64,000 nucleotides of DNA from Biomphalaria glabrata. Taxonomy: Eukaryota; Mollusca; Gastropoda; Planorbidae. Shown here in pieces: positions 29,600-44,200 of this stretch; within the stretch, counting starts at the first letter, position 1, and each line of letters starts with the position of its first letter. The notes beneath the pieces are model-generated. The model searched no databases. It was given only the letters and a program-made list of their open reading frames with translations, and had not been told where the DNA came from. A program made the position numbers and the translations under genes. The stretch covers positions 43,024,699 to 43,088,698 of the forward strand of contig NC_074718.1 in assembly GCF_947242115.1 (NCBI RefSeq), written 5' to 3'.

Positions 29600-29924
29600 C
29601 GAAATGTTGGCTTAATTTATAAGTAATTATTTAAAGATCTCATTTCGAAAGTCAGGCAAATTGAGAAAGAAAAAAAATTGAATATTGGCGAAAGTAATTT
29701 GAGCTAAATGTATATTTTTCTTATCGTTAAGAAGATCTAGGTACAGTAGGCCTATCATCGAGAAATTATTTTTTTTTCTTCATAACGAGGGAAGTGGTAG
29801 GTGAAGGTCAGAACATCATAGATTACTAAAAATTGGGAACGGAGCAGAAAGGTTCTGAAACAAACTTAACGGTGTGCAACTTTTCAGAAAGATAAATTTA
29901 CGACCAAGAACTGTTGTAGAAGAT

Positions 29925-29961
<37 letters not shown>

Positions 29962-30430
29962 TATATATAAATTGAGTTTCAAACAGGCTTTGCAGCCTCA
30001 TGCATAAACAGCCAGTTAATCGGACATCTCTCTGGATTCTACACCAGTGACTGCTTTATACTTTATGAAATTGTTCAATGTTCACGTATGTTATTATAAG
30101 CAAAGATGTATATGCAAAAGCATGGCTGATTCAGGCAACCTTGTTTATTCTTATAGATATATGTTTTTGTATTTTATAATGTCACAAATTTTAGAGTTCA
30201 TATCCAAAAAGAAGTAAAGAAATTAAAAATACATTACAGGGCCCAATTTAATGGATGCTTGTGAGACCCCTCTTCTATATTTTTTTTTTACAATAATAAC
30301 TATTACTATAACCATATCATTAGAGACCTACTCAAGTACTTACTTATAATTAACAATTATTCTTAAATATAATTCCATGAGTGTCAGAAAGAAAGAAATT
30401 TTAAAAAATCAGACATAATTGAACTATTTA
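29600..30430. other. AT-rich intergenic region
   Basis: Homopolymer A run and (AT)n near 29930-29970. A segment at about 30145-30240 recurs, diverged, at 31870-31975, and TTACAGGGCCCAATTTAATG recurs near 33640. No gene is seen. Confidence 0.5.
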
Positions 30431-30435
30431 ATTAA

Positions 30436-30797
30436 AGGCTGGACATGAACAAAAGCAATGAACCAAAGACATGAACCAAAGACATGAACAAAAGCAATGA
30501 ACCAAAGACATGAACAAAAGCAATGAACCAAAGACATGAACCAAAGACATGAACAAAAGACATGAACAAAAGAAATGAACAAAAGAAATGAACCAAAGAC
30601 ATGAACAAAAGACATGAACAAAAGAAATGAACAAAAGACATGAACCAAAGAAATGAACCAAAGACATGAACCAAAGACATGAACAAAAGAAATGAACCAA
30701 AGACATGAACCAAAGACATGAACAAAAGACATGAACAAAAGACATGAACTAAAGACATGAACCAAAGACATGAACAAAAGACATGAACAAAAGACAT
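30436..30797. repeat. 13-bp minisatellite (CATGAACAAAAGA)
   Basis: About 27 units of CATGAAC[A/C]AAAGA type. Because 13 is not a multiple of 3 and the unit lacks stops on the minus strand, all three minus frames stay open with Phe/Val/His/Cys/Leu-rich translations. These are not genes. Confidence 0.95.
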
Positions 30798-32207
30798 GCA
30801 GTAGAAGATTAACTAGAGAAAAATGGGGAGATGGTTTTGACTTTAGTGCTAATGAAAAATGGCTGTGGTTGCTGTTGATTATATTTGTTGTTGATGTTGA
30901 GCCAATGACTCTGTGGTGTTTACTTTGCACAGAACTCTGAGACATGCAAGTTTTGGAATTGAAACAATGTAACAAATGTTATACATGGCAGACATCCAAT
31001 TCAAAAAGAATCTTTCTTTTTTTTAAAGAGAGACTAGCTTCTATAAAATAATTCTAAATCTATTACAGAGTCTAAATAGTGTACAGGATACAAAGCATAC
31101 AAGCAGTATACAGTCTGTTCAAACAGCATGCAAGCAGTATAAAGTAACTGAATAGAAAATTGGTCTTGTGAACATTGCATAATAAATAAAAAAAAAAATA
31201 TTTAAAAATTGACATTTAGTATTATGTTTTGATTTCATGACACAAAAGCAACAGTCAATTAAAAAAAAATTTAATACAAAAATAATATCAATAGTGAAAG
31301 ACAATAAAAAAAATCCAAGTGATACAGAAGTCAATCTGAACTGTTTAATTCACAATGGATTAATTAGATACAACCTCCTGGGCAGTGCCTCAATACATTG
31401 CCTTTGAAGCCATCAATATATCAAACACCAGTTATGGCCCCTCATGACACTAGACCTCAGTAGGCACAAATCATTAGTGTATATAATTTCCCTAAAGGAT
31501 GTCTGAGGTTTGTTCTGCTAACAACTGAGACAAGCATGGATTTGTATGCCTCAAAATCAAGAGGCTAATTGTACCAACACATTATCATGATCAAATCATA
31601 TCACAATGTACCAAGACTGTTTGCACGATATCAAACTGTTTTTGAAAGCGTTTTTTTTTTTACAGCATGGACAATACCTTGAAGCCTTTTCTTTAGAAAA
31701 CGTTATTAACAAATGTACAGAGTTTATAAAATAACCTAATGTTAACTTTCCATTTGCATTCAATGTGCCAAACTTTGAAGGAGAGATCCCCATGTAATGC
31801 TGGACTCTTGAAAGTATAAAGAAATCAAAATATTTTTTTTTTCCTCTGGTTGAATAGAACTCTTTAGGTACATGTGTTTTATTCTATAGGTATATATGTT
31901 TTTATTCTATAATGTCAAAATTTTAAAGTTTATATCCAAAAATTAGTAAAGAAGTTCAAAACACATTGGTGGTATGTAAACATTTCATGTAAGCTGAACT
32001 GTTTTAGACATTTGTTAGGGTAAAAAATTTCAATAATGGGGTCAGAATTAACTTACTGAGCCATGACATTTAAAAAAAAATCAATTTGCAAAGAATTGTG
32101 ACAACTTGATAAATATAAACATTTGTACACATTTGCTTGAACACTGACTTTTGATATCACTTGGACATTTAAACAAAGTTTTGATTCAAAACGTTCTTTT
32201 CCTTTTT

Positions 32208-35200
32208 TTACAAATGTCCTGTAACATTGGCAGATGTGACCTGTCTTAGCAGTTTAGGAGAACAATCACAGTAGGCCACTCCAGCCCCTGCTCTGTACTG
32301 CTCTATGCCTTGAGCAGGTTCCCACCTGGAGATGAAATGAACACATTGTAACATCAACATTCAAATGTAAATTCAATCTTTAAAAAAAAAATAAAAACAC
32401 ATTTTTTACAACCTTGGACTGTGTTTACAAACCACTGACCTATCAATCTCTAACTATGTTAGTGTTGTGATGCCTTTTCAGTTCCAAACATTTCGGGACA
32501 AACTGGCATTTGCGATCTGTGAGTCTATTTCATTATCAATGCCAATATAGGTAAATCTGTCCAGCGCCTTTACATTTGGTCCATTTATTATACGAGTAGG
32601 CCTTTTTCTGGAGCTGGCAGAAACAGGGCTTCAGTTATTTGGTTTTTTTTGTATTAAAAGTGAGGCCAAAATTTGTTAAAGTGCTTGAGCAGTTATTGAC
32701 AATATACTGCAGCTCAGTTTTGGAGAAAGCATTAAAGTCAAAAACATCTATAAAAATCCACAAAAAGATACTGAAAATCTATAATTAAAATAAAAATGAT
32801 AATATCTTTGATTCCAAAAATTAAGGATGAGTGGAGTGTTTTACATGACTATGCTAACCCATCTGCGTTCTACATAGTTTCCAGCATTTAGCCGCTTTTT
32901 AACTCTGGGTTTATTCACCATAACCTGATACAAACATACTGTACATCTATAAAAACATACTGAACTTCTTTAAAAAACAAAGTGTATTTTTCTTAGGTGT
33001 CTAATACATCTAAATGTTCAAAGTAATTTAATTCAAACACTAAAACTGGAACTCACTTATTGGTCAGAGGGTCATAAGCTTCCACTGAGTTGAGATAGTT
33101 ACAGCCATCATGGCCACCAACGGCGTACAGACGTCCACCCAGAGCACTGACACCAACTCCACCCCTGCAGCAGGACATGTTAGCCACTCGTGTCCATGTG
33201 TTTGTCTTGACATCATATTTTTCAACACAGTCAAGTGGTGAGTTGTCATCAAATCCACCTGTCAGAAGTTGGAAAGTGTATTTAGATATTACTAAATCAA
33301 TAATGATAAAGTGAACTAAAATAGATCAGGCATTTCAACACCATTGTGAAGCTTATACTGCTCTATGAGAGCAGAGACCTGGAGAACAATCATCACCACC
33401 ATGAAAAAAAAAAAAATCGAGGTATTTATCAGCACCTGCCACAGGAAGATTCTTATAGTACATGGCAGACAAGATCACTAATGAGGAACTATTTCAAAGA
33501 ACAAAGCATCCCACTGAAGTAGATATCCTTCAGAGATACTGTTGATGGATAGTCAACACTCTTCCCAAGCCTGCATCCAACATAACAAGTCAAGCCCTCA
33601 CCTGGAACCAACAAAGTGTAAGAGGCAAGGCCAGCCTTACAAATTACAGGGTCCAATTTAATGGATGCTTGTGGGGCTCCTCTTCTAATATTTTTACAAT
33701 AATGACTACTACTATTAATTAATAACTATTACTATTAATTAGATCAGTCTATCAACATTTATTACACAACATGCCTAGAAAGCAACTTAAATGCAATAGG
33801 CGCCAGTGGGCCAATTAAAATTATGTAAATCCTATGATGCACTAAATATGTTAACCCTTAAAGTTCTACATCTTTAAAATCCTGTGACAAGAGCAACGAC
33901 TGATAATGATATGCTAGACTTAAATTGTGGCGCCCCTGACAGATGCAGAGCCCAATTTGGAGCAATCAGCCCTGGTAAGAGGAGTCAACCCAGAAATATA
34001 TGGTGCCAAGATTTAGATGGATAAGATGTGGGGACAGTTGGAGAGACTCCCCCAGGGCTGATACACCTGAAGGAGGGAGGTAGGTGACCTATGCACAGGC
34101 CAGGATAAGATGAGAAACTAAATAAATCTCAAAGTTTATGTTTGCACAGGTTTTGATCAATACATTTTTATTGAATGGATTGCAAAGTCTGTGTGTCCCT
34201 TTCACAAGCTGCAAGTAGTCAAACACTACAACCAACTTAAATGACTTTGCATATCCAATATTCTTGCTACTTTAATAGCTGTACTTACAACTGAACAATG
34301 GTATCACAAACAAACTGAATGTAGAATTTAGTAGTCAAACACTACAACCAACTTAAATGACTTCCCATATACAAGATGCTTGCTACTTTAATAACTGTAC
34401 TTACAATTGAACAATGGTATCACAGACTGAATGTAGAATGACTGAACTGAACAATTTAAAACTCCTTAAATAGATTTCACATAAGTTTCTAGAGACATGT
34501 AAAAACACCTGATCATATCACAGTCTATTTTTCTAGAGACCTATAGAAACACCACAGGCCTATCGCCTGGTCATATCACAGATTATCTCCATGCTGTGTA
34601 TTCACAACAGCTCTTTACATATTACATTTTATTAGGATACACTGAGCTCGATCACATGTGTTTGCCAATTATACACGGCTACCTTCACAACCTCAGTTCA
34701 TTTTTAATCAAATGTTTGTTTTCCTATTATTCGAATAATGACCCAGAGGAATTTTCCATCCTGAGCATTACAGAAGGCCAATAATAATGAACCCAAAACT
34801 AGACAACATTTAATTAACTTATAAACATGATGATAAAACATCTGAAGAGACACAAACAATTTTTTTTTTTAAATATTAAAATGCATGTTAAAAGGAAAAA
34901 ACCCAGCCATAAAAATAAAAGTTTTTTAGAAAACAATACTATGGTTTAAAAAGTATAAATTTTAGTTAAAAGTAGAACCAACAAACGTGTCCAAAGCTTA
35001 CCAACAACATAAATGTAGCCATCTAACACAGCCACACCAGCACCGGCTCGTCTCTTGCACATAGGGGCTATGGGGCTCCACCTGTTCAGGTAAGGGTCAT
35101 ATCTCTCACAGCTGTCCAAAGAGCTGGTACCATCATTGCCCCCCAGGGCATACAGCTGGCCCTGGAAGAAGTGAAGAGAAGGAACAGAAAAAAAAGAATG

Positions 35201-38200
35201 CAGTATGACAAAAACACATTTCACAAACTTAGACCAATGTTGCTGGGTTGTTGTTTTTTTCTAGTGTTGAATGAGTGGACCTGGGATGATTGTATTTGAT
35301 CTGGGTTTTCAGATAAAATATATTTTATGTTGTTTTTTCTGTTGTGTGATTAGAATAGCTTGTTTTGTTTAGAGTGGAGTTATTGTTCATGGGCCAGTAT
35401 TATGGTAGTTAGAGGATTAAACTATAGATTAATGCAATTTTTATTTTCATTGTTGCAGTAAAGTCTAAAAAAAAACAAAGATCTACTGCTGCAGGGGTAA
35501 ACGACTGTATAGAAAATACATGTTTTATGCATGTTTTTCGTATTTTCTAAACAGTAAAGTCTAGTAGTGTGTTTTATTGCCGTGATGCTTATAGTTTATT
35601 TTTATTTTAATAAATAATTGAATGTGTCGTTACATCTTTGAAAGATCTAGACTCTTAAGTCTTGTGCCAGTCTCTAAGTCTTGTGTCAGGACTTAGTGCC
35701 ATTTCATAAAAACTTCATTAACAGAAGCTGTAGGTGTAAGTCTTAGAAACTTATTTGAGTGAAGTATAAAGTATGTGACCCTTGACTTCTCATCATCACA
35801 AATCCTAGTTTTTAGAAGAAAATTATGTGGGTGAAGGAAAAAAAAAAAAACTTAGCACATAAACAATGCGACACAATCCTTTCTAAAAAAAAAAAAAAGT
35901 AAAAAGTACTAGATGTTAAAGACACTGCGGTACATACCATGGCTATTTGTGTATGTGTTTGTTTTGTTTTAAACTCACAATTTTGTTACATAGAGAAATT
36001 GTACCTTAATATTTTGGTATTCAGTTAGAACCAGAGATCTACAAAGGGAGGTCACTCAAATTAGATTATTTAGCAAATTAGATAATCACTGTGGCTAATC
36101 AATATGTAAAATATGATCTTACAAAATAGTTGACCACAAACATGGAAAGCAGAAACATGAGCGTGGCATTGTGGGATTGAGACAATATATATTTTTAGAA
36201 TGATAGATGGTAAACATAAATTGTGAAATAAGTTATTGTTTTAAAGAAGTGAATTTTAAGGTGTATTATTGTTCAACTAGCAGAACTGGACTCTGTATTC
36301 ATATTTCATTATTACATAAATATATGTTCAGGATTTTATGGAGCCAATTATTCGTAAGTTGTAAAATGTCTAAATGTCACTGAGAACTGAAGGCTAGTGG
36401 ATGTTAGAAAATAATTCAATTCAAAGTATGTCTGCCAGGGTAAAAATCTACAGCCTGCTACAAATTTCCTAAAACGTTTGCAACAGAAGATGGTACATAA
36501 GGTCCAAAAAACAGACTCCTGGTGCTCAATAAAGTCAGTAAAATTAATGACATATATCATTTAACTCATTAGCTACTAAGCCCATACCTAAGCAGCATCT
36601 CTCTAAATACTAAGCAAAGGGAGGTAACTCCAAAACATCAATAGACTGACTTTACAAAATATATTTTAAAAAACATAAAACAACATCTATCAATAACAAA
36701 AAATACTTCTAAAAAAAGAGAAATGGATGACCTTTAGAATGATGTATAACTTGAATAGGTTTTACAAGATTAAAACAATAAAAACAACAGGTAAAGATGA
36801 AAATGTGTTCGAGTGCCTGATTTTTTGAAGACTGGTGCCCCCCCCCCCCCCCCATCAGATCTGTAATTTTTGGTAATATTTAAATTTTACCCAAAGACCA
36901 GTAATGTTTTTAAGTAGGAATTTCGTAGGCCTATACAATAAACATTATGCTTATATATAAAATCTGTATATGTCTTGAGTATTTACTGACTTTCACTGGG
37001 TGCGCGTGAGGCCCTTAGTTGCCTGAACATGGCATCATGCTGATGTGGTTCTGCATGTGTCTCAGATTTCATGACTTCTAGCATAACAAAGTAAAAGTAA
37101 TCAAACCATTGTCCAAACCAACGTTGTGTACACCCCCAACTAGATCTATTTCATCTAAAGTTTTCATGTGGTAAATAAAAACTGTTCAAAATATCAGTCA
37201 AAGATGTTGAAGATTCATTGACGCTAGATCCAGAATAGTCTAGATCTAGGCTAGATGATCGATCTAATATTTACATCACTCTCTCTCTGAATCGGACTAG
37301 ATCTAAGTCTAAATGTAGCGCTAAATTCTAATGATCAATGTCTTGATCAATATCAAGTTCATTATTAGCTGTATTTAGTGTATTATTTGCGATAACAGGT
37401 CTAAAAATTGAAAGGTCATTGAGAAAATGGCCTGTGCAGATAAGAAAAATCGAAAAAAAAATCAACAAACTTCGAAGGCCCATAGAAACTGAAGCGAAAG
37501 ACGTAAAAACATCCGGTTTTTTTTAACGAAACGATCTATATTTCTACTTTTTAAAAAACCCAGCCAGCTCAAAATAACACCACGCGTCGCGCAGGAAAAC
37601 GAGAGCTACGCAAGTCACGCTGTATGTGTGCTGTGGCGGGCGCATTTGGGCGCATTAGTACTGAGGGGGGAAGGGCGCATTAGTAGCTAATGAGTTAAAC
37701 ATCAAGTGATTTTAGCTATTACAAATACTTTAATTAGTTTTTGCCTTCAAAACCAGACGCTGTACACAAATGATGTGCAGTATTGTACATCAAGACAAAA
37801 GTTTTATACCTTTAAAGTAGCCACGCCGACACCACCACGAGGTGTTTCCATGGGCGCAATAAAACTCCAGTTGTCCCGGCCTGGATCGTATCTTTCAACT
37901 GTGTTAAAACATGTTGCATCATCTAACCCACCAACAGCGTAGATCACATCCCCAGAGCACGCCAACGCTATTCCTCTTCTGCAACACACATTTTAAAAAT
38001 GTAAAAATTTGCGTGAAAGCAATAAAAAATTAATAAGAACAACTACTTTGCAATTTATTTCCAATACATATATATGGGGCAGATGATGTAAGGCCTATTA
38101 GTTTCTATGGCCATGGTTTTATGTGGCTAGCACAGCGACCAACCACCTTTACTTCCCCACCATATGTCAGGGTACCTATCAGAGTTGGGTGATCTCAGAG

Positions 38201-41200
38201 GTATCTTAAAACTCCCAAAGTTTAAAATCCCAGTCTTTGCCCAGATTCATACTCTCAATATCCCTCTGTATTTAAGCCAAGCACTTTAACACTCAGACAC
38301 CCCATCCCAGATTTCCATTATTTACAAGGCTCTGATGATTGCCATTGAAAGAGCTCAAAGATTGTGAGGCTGATTTCTAACTACCATCAACCAAAGAAGC
38401 ATTTCAGGATTACAGTAAGAGATGAAGAAATAACAAGTGAATATTAATACAAATATATCATAATTCTTGGAAAGCTGAGCATTTTTTGTTTAATCTTTAA
38501 ATAAAGACTGGGATTTTTAATTTCTGGATCTTTGGGTGCCTCTGAGTCTACCCAGCTCTAATGGGTACCTGACATTTGTTGGGGAAAAGTAAAGGCGGTT
38601 GGTTGTTGTGCTGGCCACACGACACCCTTATTAACCGTAGGCCACAGAACCAGATAACCTTTACATCATCTGCCCTATATATCGCAAGGTCTGTACTTTT
38701 CCTTTAAATAAATAAATTTAAAAAAACATTAGTGACACACGCACGACTAAAAACAAGCTGTAATGTTACAAGCATTATGGGGGAAAAATTGTTGCACAGG
38801 ATACCTCAATGTTTCCATCTGAGATATTGATTTCCAAGTGTTTGATCTGGGGTCAAACATTTCCCCACTGCGTAGATGGTCTGTGCCATCATGGCCGCCA
38901 ACAGCATACAACACACCTAGTAAAAATAAAATATCTAAGTATTAGGAATGTATTGGTAGAATAATAATGTCTTGTACATGATAAGGCATTAACATTGTGA
39001 AGCTGAGACTCTTCATTGTGAACAAATTTCAGGTATTCATCAACACCTGCCTCAGGCAGACTCTAATGGTCAAATGATGACCTGTGGCAAAGAACAAAGC
39101 CGCAGCCCATTGAAGTAGATATCCTTCAGAGACGCTGGAAATGGATAAACCATGCCCTTCATAAGCCTGCATCCAACATCACAAGACAAGGAATAGGGGG
39201 CCACTCAGAAATGCAAGGCGCTGAGATTTGGTAGCCTAGCAGATGGGCAAGACACCCCAAAGGCAGAGAGGCCTGGAGGAAGCTAGTTGGTGTCAAATGC
39301 CGCAGACTGGACCCCAGGCAGAGATGACATGATAGATGAGACATGATAAAATCACAATGAATGGTCTTCTTCATAAAAGCAAACAATTAATAAATGAATT
39401 TCATCTTTTGTCTGAATGTACTGAATGAATTTTGTTGCATTAAGATATTGCAAGTCTTTTTTGAGTGTTGTCCCTTTAGATCAAATATACTCACACATTA
39501 GTTACATGCAAAATCTCACTTTCATTGCGTGTGAATAGTGTGAAAAAAGTGTCATAAGTTTATGTTTTTACCATTGTAAGAGCAGACACCAACATGCCGG
39601 CGCCTGGTCGTCATATCAGCCACAGGAAACCATTTATCTTGTCGTGGATCATAGCATTCAATACTTTTGAAAGGATCCCCAGAAGCTCCTCTTCCTCCAA
39701 CACAAAATAGCACACCTGTAAATGGGAAATGACTTTTTTGAGGGTCTCACAAAACAAGGAGTATTACAACTCTAGTTGTAATAACAACTCTTTTGTATTA
39801 CATGTTGGATGTTCCTTCAGAATGGAAGATCGTTACATCCTGGACAAAACCTACACCAGGACAATGGGGGATGGGGGCTGACAGGGTTTCGAACTCGGGT
39901 CCATTGAGAAGACAGTTCAAAGCGCATACCACACCATCAGGCAGACATACAGAGCTGAAAATTTGGTTAAAAGGTTCAGCAACATATTTTAGGCAGGGTA
40001 TATGTGTGTATGTGTATGGATTTTTTGCAGGGTATGTGTGTGTGTGTGTGTGTATGAATTTTTGGCAGGGTATATGTGTTTGTGTATGTGTATGGATTTT
40101 TGGCAGGGTATATGTGTGTGTATGTGTATGGATTTTTGGCAGGGTATATGTGTGTGTATGTGTATGGATTTTTTGCAGGGTATATGTGTGTGTATGTGTA
40201 TGGATTTTTGGCAGGGTGTGTGTGTGAGGGAGGGGGGGGGGGTTAAGTTCAATACATTATTTTAAAGTCATTGTTTCTTAAATAAAGAAAAGATTTTTTT
40301 AAAAAGGATATGTCTATAACTTATTAAAATAATTTAGACAGCTAGATTTAATAAAATTTTTAAACTATTAGATTAGCATGTAAATGTCATGAGTCAGCAA
40401 TTAAACAAAGAAAAGCTATATATACACTGTGCATACCTGCGTAACTTTTTCTGGGGCGAGATCTTTCTGTGATCTGAATCTCTGGAACAATGCTGGCTAA
40501 TGACATCCTGTAAGATTTAGCCTCATCTACAAAGTCTCTGCATTCAATGTTCTTTCTGATCAGATCATCTTTTTCTACTTTTTCTAATAGAAATGCTGGC
40601 TCCATCAGTGGAAATTTGATCTGAATTTTAAACAGAAGTATCATTTAAATAGAGAGAATTATATGTAGTGGTTTGACCTGACTATAGAATAATTACTATG
40701 ATGTGACACTGTGTGACCTGACTATAGAACAATTATTATGATGTGATACTGTGTGACCTGACTATAGAACAAGTACTATGATGTGACACTGTGTGACCTG
40801 ACTATAGAACAAGTACTATGATGTGACACTGTGTGACATGACTATAGAACAAGTACTATGATGTGACACTGTGTGACATGACTATAGAACAAGTACTATG
40901 ATGTGACATGGTGTGACCTGACTATAGAACAAGTACTTAGATGTGACCATCAGTTTAATGAATTGTAATAGCACAGTGGTATTGTTTTCAATGGAACTAA
41001 AACTGGTATTTAAGTCCTAAAACAAAGAAATCCTTTTAGAATTCCTTGGGACAAGTTACTGACTGAAGTGACAACTGACTCAATGACTGACTCAACTGAC
41101 AAGTGATTCTATCAACTACTGATTTATTTAACTCACTTAACCGTCTACCAAAAAAATATCATATAGGCTTAAGCCAAATATAAAACCTCCATTTTTTATC

Positions 41201-44200
41201 TTATTTAACATTTCTGGCTAATAGCAAAACTTTTTTTTTTAATAAAGGACACTTATAGAGTAAAGTTATTTCATGGCTTTGGCTAGTCAGTCAGCGCTAA
41301 GTCCAATCTCTTTTGTGGACCAGTAGAGAAGAGGTATCTGAAAGAAAGTTTTCATACTGCCTCAAGAAGCTCGGCAAATACAAACGAACTCTAGTAAGGA
41401 TTGAAGCTTCAGCCTCAATTTTTTGATGGTTAAACAAGTAAATTAGACTAAAAGAATTCATTTCAAACATCATTAGTTTATAAACAAGTGGGTTAAAAAC
41501 AGGCTATCTTTTTAGGTCCACTATTGTCAATACATTCTAAGTCATCTGCAATAACATACTGGGCCAAAGCTTAATTTTCAAGATTATATTTCTTTATTAT
41601 TTTACTGATGTACATGATAATATAACTATCTTAAAGAGTTTATTCAACTAAAAAAACAACAACATACAATTGATAAATTTTTTTCCCACACTGTAAAGGA
41701 ATTTGAAAAGATGAACTTAGGGCTAAAACAGTACTTGAAATACTGTACTTAAGTATGATCTTTAATTACAGTCATTTTGGCATGAGCTGTTTTGGTACAA
41801 GGCAGTTTGGAGCAAGAAGTTCTGACGATAATTTATAAAACAAAAGAAACTTTTTATAGTTAACATTGTTCTGTCACTGTACTATACTCTTGTATTTATA
41901 GTACACCCCCCCCCTCCTCCCTGAAAAATAAAAGTTTTAATAATTTTGGTATTCTATGAAATTGCAAACTATGGATGGTTACTTGGTCATGTGGTTTGTG
42001 CTTAAGACATGTCATCTCGATAGTCCTGTGGGCTAGGATGTCAATAATTGAGGGAACATCTGAAAACTGTAAAGCATGCAAACTATAAAAGATAACCTTT
42101 TCCTTTGAATTCAAAACTGGGTGCGAATGAAAGACACAGAAAACCCAAATACCTCTAACATACATTCATTTCAAAAAATCTATCTACCTTGGACATAAGG
42201 GAAGACAAGTGATGACAACGATGTTCAAGGTCATGTTTGATCCAAGTCAAGACGGCAACAAAAACTTGCTCCTCATTGTCAACATTTAGATCAGGGGAAG
42301 ACACCAGGGCTGCCAAAATGTCTATCGGCATGGAGAGAAACTCGTCCGTTTGGGAGACAGGGATGAAGTTATCTCGAATGTAGTTGTCAGTAGTTTTGAT
42401 CAGCTCCACTCTGTTGTGTGCTTCGGCAAAACTGCGAACCTGACGATTTATATGGAGAAAAAACTTTAATGTTTATAAAGGTTGTTTTTTTGTGTGTGTG
42501 TGTGCGATATTTATCAACAAAAATGTTTACAAATTTTAAGTTTGTATTTGAGTTGATCTCTTAAGACCCTGTGGCTTATTATCCCAATAATTAGCATATT
42601 TATTACAAATTTCAAATGGCCCTTCAAATAGCAAGTCACCTTTATTTATGATGGTGAACAAATTAATGACTGTTGTTGGTAGAGTGGTACAACAGAGTAG
42701 AGGCGCTACCAACACAAATACAAAGCAAGAATAAGTAAATGTAATAAACTCTGTTCACTACCCCATTGGCATGTTTGGTTTCAAACAGAGAAATGCAAAA
42801 ATGTAAACCAATTAACAACTACATTAAAATAAATTCAAAATTCATATTTCATTAAAGGTCTAATTGAATTAAGTCACAACAAGACAAGTAGTTCTTACTA
42901 AATGACAACAAACAATGATATAATCTCATCTGTCAATTGACTTTCATCATAGGGGTACTATGACAGTTCGTGTAACTGTCACAGCCTCGTTTGAGACTTG
43001 TGACAGGTAGTGACTTGCATTCACTCAGACTATTTTGTGTTCTTTTCGCATGGAAAATCTCGGTCAGAACTGAGACCATGAGGTAGAAAGGCAGTTTTTT
43101 ACTCGGTCCTCAGAGAGCAAGGACATATGATAGTTAAGTTTGTTTAAAAGGAGAAAATCTAAATTAAGTACCTTTGTGAAATGTATTCATATGTTGGAAT
43201 TATAATTTGTTCATGAAGCTATTATTCATTCATTTATTGAGTCTTTATGGCTTAGTGAATTTTAATATCTGTTGTGCTACTCAAGTTAGAAGCTCTACAT
43301 GACATTTGCGTCAGCAGAAAGTAATGCAACACCAAGAGAAGAGAAGACATGTTTAACATATTAGCGTTACAGTAACCAGATCTCTCCACTTTTACCAGTC
43401 AGTGGTTGTTCTTATCAAGAGGCTGGTCCATTCTTTTACGCTGTCCAGCCAGATTTTATTTGGACTACCCTTTCTTTGAGCTCTCTCCAAAAGGATGACT
43501 TGATAGTGAGTCATGTCTTACAATATAACAGCTCAGCTTTCATCTCTTCACATTATTGAGGAGTTCCGCCTTTTTGCCAGCCAGAGTGTTGACTTGTAAA
43601 AGTACAAAATCTTTTGTTTTCTTTTCCTGGAATCTAACATTTTTCTGTAGCATTTACTCTGATAGGGTTGAATTCCTCTTTCAGCCTCAGCGTTCAGTGT
43701 CCAAATTTCTCAACCATATAGAAGTACAGAGACCAATAGTGAAAAATACAGTTTTATGATGCAATATGTACAGAATATAGCAGATATAAGACTAGAATAA
43801 GACATAGAAACAAAATAGCATTTTCTATGTATAACTGGAATAAATCACTGATGTTACAAGTTACAAATAAGAGTTATCCCTCAAGAGGATAATATAATAC
43901 ACTCTACCGTTATTGAAATGTGTAACAAACAAACCCAAAGCACACCTCGATACAGTTGGAAGGGTGAAGATGTGATTGCATAAACCTGCTACAAGCATTA
44001 GCGACTGCCTCAATCTGCAGGATAGAAGCAGCATATAATATCGACTGCACATTGTCTGTGTTGAGTCGGATGTGGGAAGTGTATGCAAACTGGATCAGCT
44101 TCTCCATGGCCTCCTCATCAATGTCTTTAATGGTGATGGACTTCTCTGTGGCCTCGGCCATCCGAGAGTTGAACATGGCCCTAAAGTATTGTGAAACGCA

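Noticed and set aside
30424-30975. Overlapping minus-strand ORFs of 105-183 codons rich in FVHVFCSCL
   Set aside because: They are three frames of a 13-bp minisatellite.
39793-40265. ORFs rich in [12 protein letters not shown] and [12 protein letters not shown]
   Set aside because: They are artefacts of the TG-rich minisatellite, with a SINE B at the left end.
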